Below, piece by piece: positions 42,800 to 46,280 of a DNA stretch of 46,280 nucleotides. The position numbers and the translations under genes were made by a program. Numbering within the stretch: the stretch's first letter is position 1; every line of letters begins with the position of its first letter. The notes below the pieces were generated by a model that was not told the DNA's origin, searched no databases, and saw nothing but the letters and a program-made list of their open reading frames with translations. The stretch spans positions 1 to 46,280 of the forward strand of contig NW_014577430.1 of the NCBI RefSeq assembly GCF_000485595.1, given 5' to 3'. The stretch is from Priapulus caudatus. Taxonomy: Eukaryota > Priapulida > Priapulimorpha > Priapulimorphida > Priapulidae.

Positions 42800-42974
42800 A
42801 TTTATTCAATGATTTATTATTATTCGAGACTGATGCGATAGAATGGAGCATGCGTATGCGGGCAGAAATATCCACCTAAGGCCAATATCTTTTAGCATTA
42901 CGGGTAATAAGTACTAGTAGTTGTTATACGGTGCGCAACCAGATGTTCAGTCTTCCGTCTCCATGTCGTGCGCG

Positions 42975-43065
42975 CCGGCCGTTACTCACGACTCGAGAAA
43001 CGTCACGTTTTGTGTGATCGGCGTATTTCGTCGACAGGAGCGGCTTGCGGTCCCGGTGGGGGGTA
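42975..43065. repeat. Direct repeat, copy 1 (copy 2 at 43333-43415)
   Basis: GTTACTCA, GACTCGAGAA, CGTCACGT and GGCGTATTTCGTCGACAGG-AGCGGCTTGCGGT occur in the same order in both copies, about 355 bp apart. Confidence 0.8.
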
Positions 43066-43104
43066 CTCGCCTTTTTTGGGATAGGGGTGATCCACCTAAA
43101 TGGG

Positions 43105-43260
43105 AAAATTGAGGGCAAAAAGATGGCTTGACGGCCATCTTTTTGCCCCATGTTTTCACTGTCGAGCCATCTTTTTGCCCCATGTTTTCATTCGATGGTG
43201 AAAAAAATGGCAAAAAGATGACAAGGGAAAAATTTGGGGGCAAAAAGATGGTTAGGAAAA
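43105..43260. repeat. GGCAAAAAGATGGC inverted and direct repeats
   Basis: GGGCAAAAAGATGGC (twice) and GCCATCTTTTTGCCCC with ATGTTTTCA (twice) alternate, forming several possible hairpins. Confidence 0.8.
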
Positions 43261-43332
43261 CGTAGGGGCAATAATGCGGCGCATATTTATACGTCACTAT
43301 GCGGAGTAACCCCCCCCCCCTCCCTCCGCCGG

Positions 43333-43415
43333 GTCGCCCACCGTTACTCATGAGAGATGACTCGAGAAGCGTCACGTCGTCGGCGTATTTCGTCGACAGG
43401 AGCGGCTTGCGGTGG
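43333..43415. repeat. Direct repeat, copy 2
   Basis: Second copy of the unit at 42975-43065, with a small insertion after the CTCATGAG motif. Confidence 0.8.
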
Positions 43416-43482
43416 GGCAGTCATCGCAACCAACACGCGCCGGGAGAAGGCCTTTAAAGAATCCGCAAGGTGATAGATGCAC

Positions 43483-43546
43483 ATATATATTATATATATA
43501 CACACATATATATATATATATAGATATATATAGATAGATAGATAGA

Positions 43547-43590
<44 letters not shown>

Positions 43591-43603
43591 AATGGATAGA
43601 TGC

Positions 43604-43634
<31 letters not shown>

Positions 43635-43666
43635 TAAATAAATAAATATATAGATAGTTAGATAGG

Positions 43667-43712
<46 letters not shown>

Positions 43713-43790
43713 CATGCATAGATAGATAAATAGATATATCGATAGATGGATAGATAGATAGATAAATAAATAGAGATAGAGAGAGATACA
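43483..43790. repeat. AT and GATA microsatellite block
   Basis: Several (TA)n runs to 43622, then (GATA)n from about 43650 to 43780. The long tyrosine-isoleucine-rich minus-strand frames are artefacts. Confidence 0.95.
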
Positions 43791-43849
43791 AAAAGCGAGA
43801 AAGCAAGAGAGAGCGGGGGAGGGAGTGTGACAGAGAGACAAACTTAACA

Positions 43850-44370
43850 GTTAACCATTTTCGCGTGAAAGGGTTAAATTGACTACGTCACGAATTTTCT
43901 ATGGTAAAATTTGTAAAATGTTTGTTGCCATTTTTTACATTAGCATTAAAAAGTAGATAACTAAGACAGGGACTAAAGTAAAGTAATCGTCAAATTCTTA
44001 CCTGATAAGATTGTTTCTCAATAGTTTAAAAATCCAAAAAACCTTGGCCGATTTTGATATTAGTGTTTATAACATTAAATTGCTTGCTATGGCTATGTAT
44101 GAGTCACGAGTGTATGTTCACATCGAACAATATAGTAAAATAGGAAATATAATGCAGCAATTTAACCATAAAAAGTGAACAGAATTACTTATATTTTGTG
44201 AAAAAGTGGAAATATTATTTCATTTTTTTACTATTTACGGTGACGTAATCACTTTAACTGGAATAGCGTCTGCTCGTGCACGCGCTGAGTAATGACTCAT
44301 CCTTCCTCTATAGAGGAGTCGCTTGTCTACCATGTTTGGCTGTTGACTACTTATACTCTCTGCTCGAGCT
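43850..44370. other. AT-rich intergenic, no gene seen
   Basis: No frames or repeats of note. Confidence 0.45.
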
Positions 44371-44530
44371 TACACACACACAACTGACGCGGCAACACGC
44401 GCATACGCTGCGCGCGACGCGCGCACGCACACACACACACACACACGCGTACGCACGCGGCCGCAGCCGCACGAGGCACACACACCACACACCACACACC
44501 ACACGACACGCACGAACTAGCGCGCGCGCG
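44371..44530. repeat. CACG/CA-rich microsatellite
   Basis: CACACA runs mixed with GCGCGCAC and CACACCACAC units. Confidence 0.85.
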
Positions 44531-44649
44531 CTCGACAATAGCAATCACAGAATGAGTGAATGATATTATTTCTGGTACAAATGTCCTGTTCCCCAACATA
44601 AACATAACGATAACAACAACAATGACGACCCGAAAAACAGCCGTTCTCC

Positions 44650-44754
44650 CCCCCTCCCGCATCTCTCGCCTCTCTTCTCTCTCCCTCTTCTCTCTTCTCT
44701 TCCTCTCTCTCGCTCTATCTCTCTCTCTCTCTCACTATCTCTCTCTCTTTCTCA

Positions 44755-44785
<31 letters not shown>

Positions 44786-44915
44786 CTCGCTCTCTCTTCT
44801 GCTCTCGCGCGCGGCGCGGCCGTCTCTCTCTCTCCCTCTTCTCTCACTCTCGCTCTCTTTCTCTTTTGCTCACTTTTCTCGGCGCGCCGTCTCTCTGTTT
44901 CTGGCTCTCTATACA
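44650..44915. repeat. (CT)n polypyrimidine tract
   Basis: CTCTCT runs broken by TTCT and CGCGCGGCGCGG. Serine-leucine frames here are compositional. Confidence 0.9.
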
Positions 44916-45477
44916 GGATTACGTTCCGCATATACACACGCGCACACACAGCTTGCACGGCTGCTCACACAGAATGGTGACGACAAGTACGGCATTGTGT
45001 CTGCAGCGCAGGGCACGCACGCACACCGGATATCGTGCCATCGCGCGCACTGCCCTCTGCATCGAAGCTTCAGTAACTATCCCGCTTTCACGCGACAGGC
45101 ATGATGCTAAGCCCGGCAGCAGCAGCATCCGCAGCGGCAGTAGCGTCCGCATCAGTGCATAACAGGTAAGGGCGGTGAGTGAGCAAGAGCGCGCGTGATG
45201 CAGGGAGTGGCCAACGACATGTGAGTGTGTAGATGTGAAATACGTCTGCTCGTGTGCGCGGTGTCGATTGCATGAGATGTGTTTTCTTCTTGATTGGTTT
45301 AACATCCCGTTGTGAGTGGACACGTCTGTGTACGCACGTATGTGGAGGAGAAACAAGGAAGTGTGGTTACCTAAGGAGCGCCAATCTTTTCCTCACCCGA
45401 GTCCCTAGCATCGGGTAGGGACGTGTGTGAGCGTGGCTGTGTAACATTCATTCAGCAATCTATCGCGGCCAATCCAC

Positions 45478-46280
45478 CAATCCACCCATCTACCCACCCG
45501 CCTAGCCATTGCATCCATCCATGGCCATCATCCATCCATCCATCATCCGACTCATCCATCCATCCATCCATCCATCCTCCCATTCCATCTATTCCTCCAT
45601 CCATTCCATTTATCCATCGCATCCATAACCATCCAATCCATCATCCATCCATCATCCATACATCCATCCATCGTCATCATCCATCCAATGCCATCTATCC
45701 ATCCACTCCATTCCCCATCCCATCAAATCAATCATCCATCGCTCCATCATATCCATCCATCCACTCCATCCATCCATGGCATCCAAATTCCATCCATCCA
45801 TCCCATGTCCATCCATCATTCCATTCCAATCTATCCATCCATCCCCATACACATCCATTCCATCCCTCGATCAGTCAGCATCCATGTCCATCCATCCATC
45901 CCTCCATGCCATACCATCCATTGGCCATCCCATCCATCGATCCTATCCATCCATCCATTACCATCCATCCATGCACGCATACATCCATCATCCATGCCAT
46001 CCATCCATCCTCCATCCATACCATCATGCCATCCATAGCCATCCATCCATTCCATCCATCCATCATCCATTACCTCCATTCATCATCCATTCCAGCCATC
46101 GCGATCCTCCATTCATCATGCCTCAATCCATTCCATCGCATCCATCCATCCATCCATCCATCCATGCCATCCATTCCATCATGCCATCCCATCCTCCATG
46201 CCATCCATCCATCCATCCACCATCCTTCCATCCATTCCATCCATCCATCCATCCCATCCATTGCCATCCATCCATCATCC
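45478..46280. repeat. CATC (ATCC) satellite, running off the window end
   Basis: About 800 bases of CATCCATC tetramers with scattered point changes such as CATTCCATC and CATGCCATC. No fixed higher-order period was evident by eye. Tryptophan-methionine-aspartate frames on the minus strand are artefacts. Confidence 0.93.

Noticed and set aside
43344-43841. Long tyrosine- and isoleucine-rich frames
   Set aside because: Pure products of the AT and GATA microsatellites.
44556-45104. 182-residue serine-leucine-rich frame
   Set aside because: A polypyrimidine CT tract read as codons.
45652-46267. Tryptophan-methionine-aspartate repeat proteins
   Set aside because: The CATC satellite read on the minus strand; no initiation context or family.

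Overview
The window is eukaryotic, almost certainly animal, nuclear DNA. It contains spliced genes with GT-AG introns, a U2AF35 with its RS tail, a TRPML (mucolipin) channel, CCCTAA/TTAGGG telomere-type repeats, and hAT-, PIF/Harbinger-, TTAA- and THAP-type transposon remains. The species cannot be fixed by reading; an early-branching or other invertebrate (for example a sponge or cnidarian) fits, but this is inference.

Three protein-coding genes are well supported. (1) 4862-6688 (+): a complete TRPML lysosomal cation channel of 608 residues in a single uninterrupted coding exon. (2) 11516-19591 (-): U2AF1, the small subunit of U2 snRNP auxiliary factor, rebuilt from eight exons (279 residues, all splice phases agreeing). 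(3) 22656-34516 (+): DDX6 (Dhh1/Me31B/p54), a DEAD-box decapping and translational-repression helicase, rebuilt from ten exons (469 residues, phases agreeing). U2AF1 and DDX6 are divergent, with about 3.06 kb between their start codons. They act in mRNA splicing and mRNA decay respectively, but nothing seen shows co-regulation.

Layout: 1-4860 is transposon and repeat DNA (nested foldback elements, a hairpin family, a SINE-like tRNA-derived unit with telomeric repeats, and an element with a THAP half-domain). 4862-7160 is TRPML followed at once by a 21-bp minisatellite. 7160-11515 is intergenic with hAT-like MITEs. 11516-19591 is U2AF1, its introns loaded with a Harbinger-like MITE, a TTAA-flanked foldback, a LINE fragment and, upstream of exon 2, a cluster of foldback elements. 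19592-22655 is the divergent spacer. 22656-34516 is DDX6, whose introns hold five TIR elements and a long simple repeat. 34517-46280 has no recognisable gene: minisatellites, microsatellites, palindromes and a terminal CATC/ATCC satellite running off the end.

No wholly new biological system is evident. The most unusual material is structural: a family of short hairpins sharing constant outer arms but having different inner stems; an intronic 76-bp tandem array carrying inactivated copies of a real splice donor; a duplicated splice acceptor in front of a DDX6 helicase exon; a 33-glycine tract in U2AF1; and an unusual density of foldback transposons, several with clean target-site duplications.
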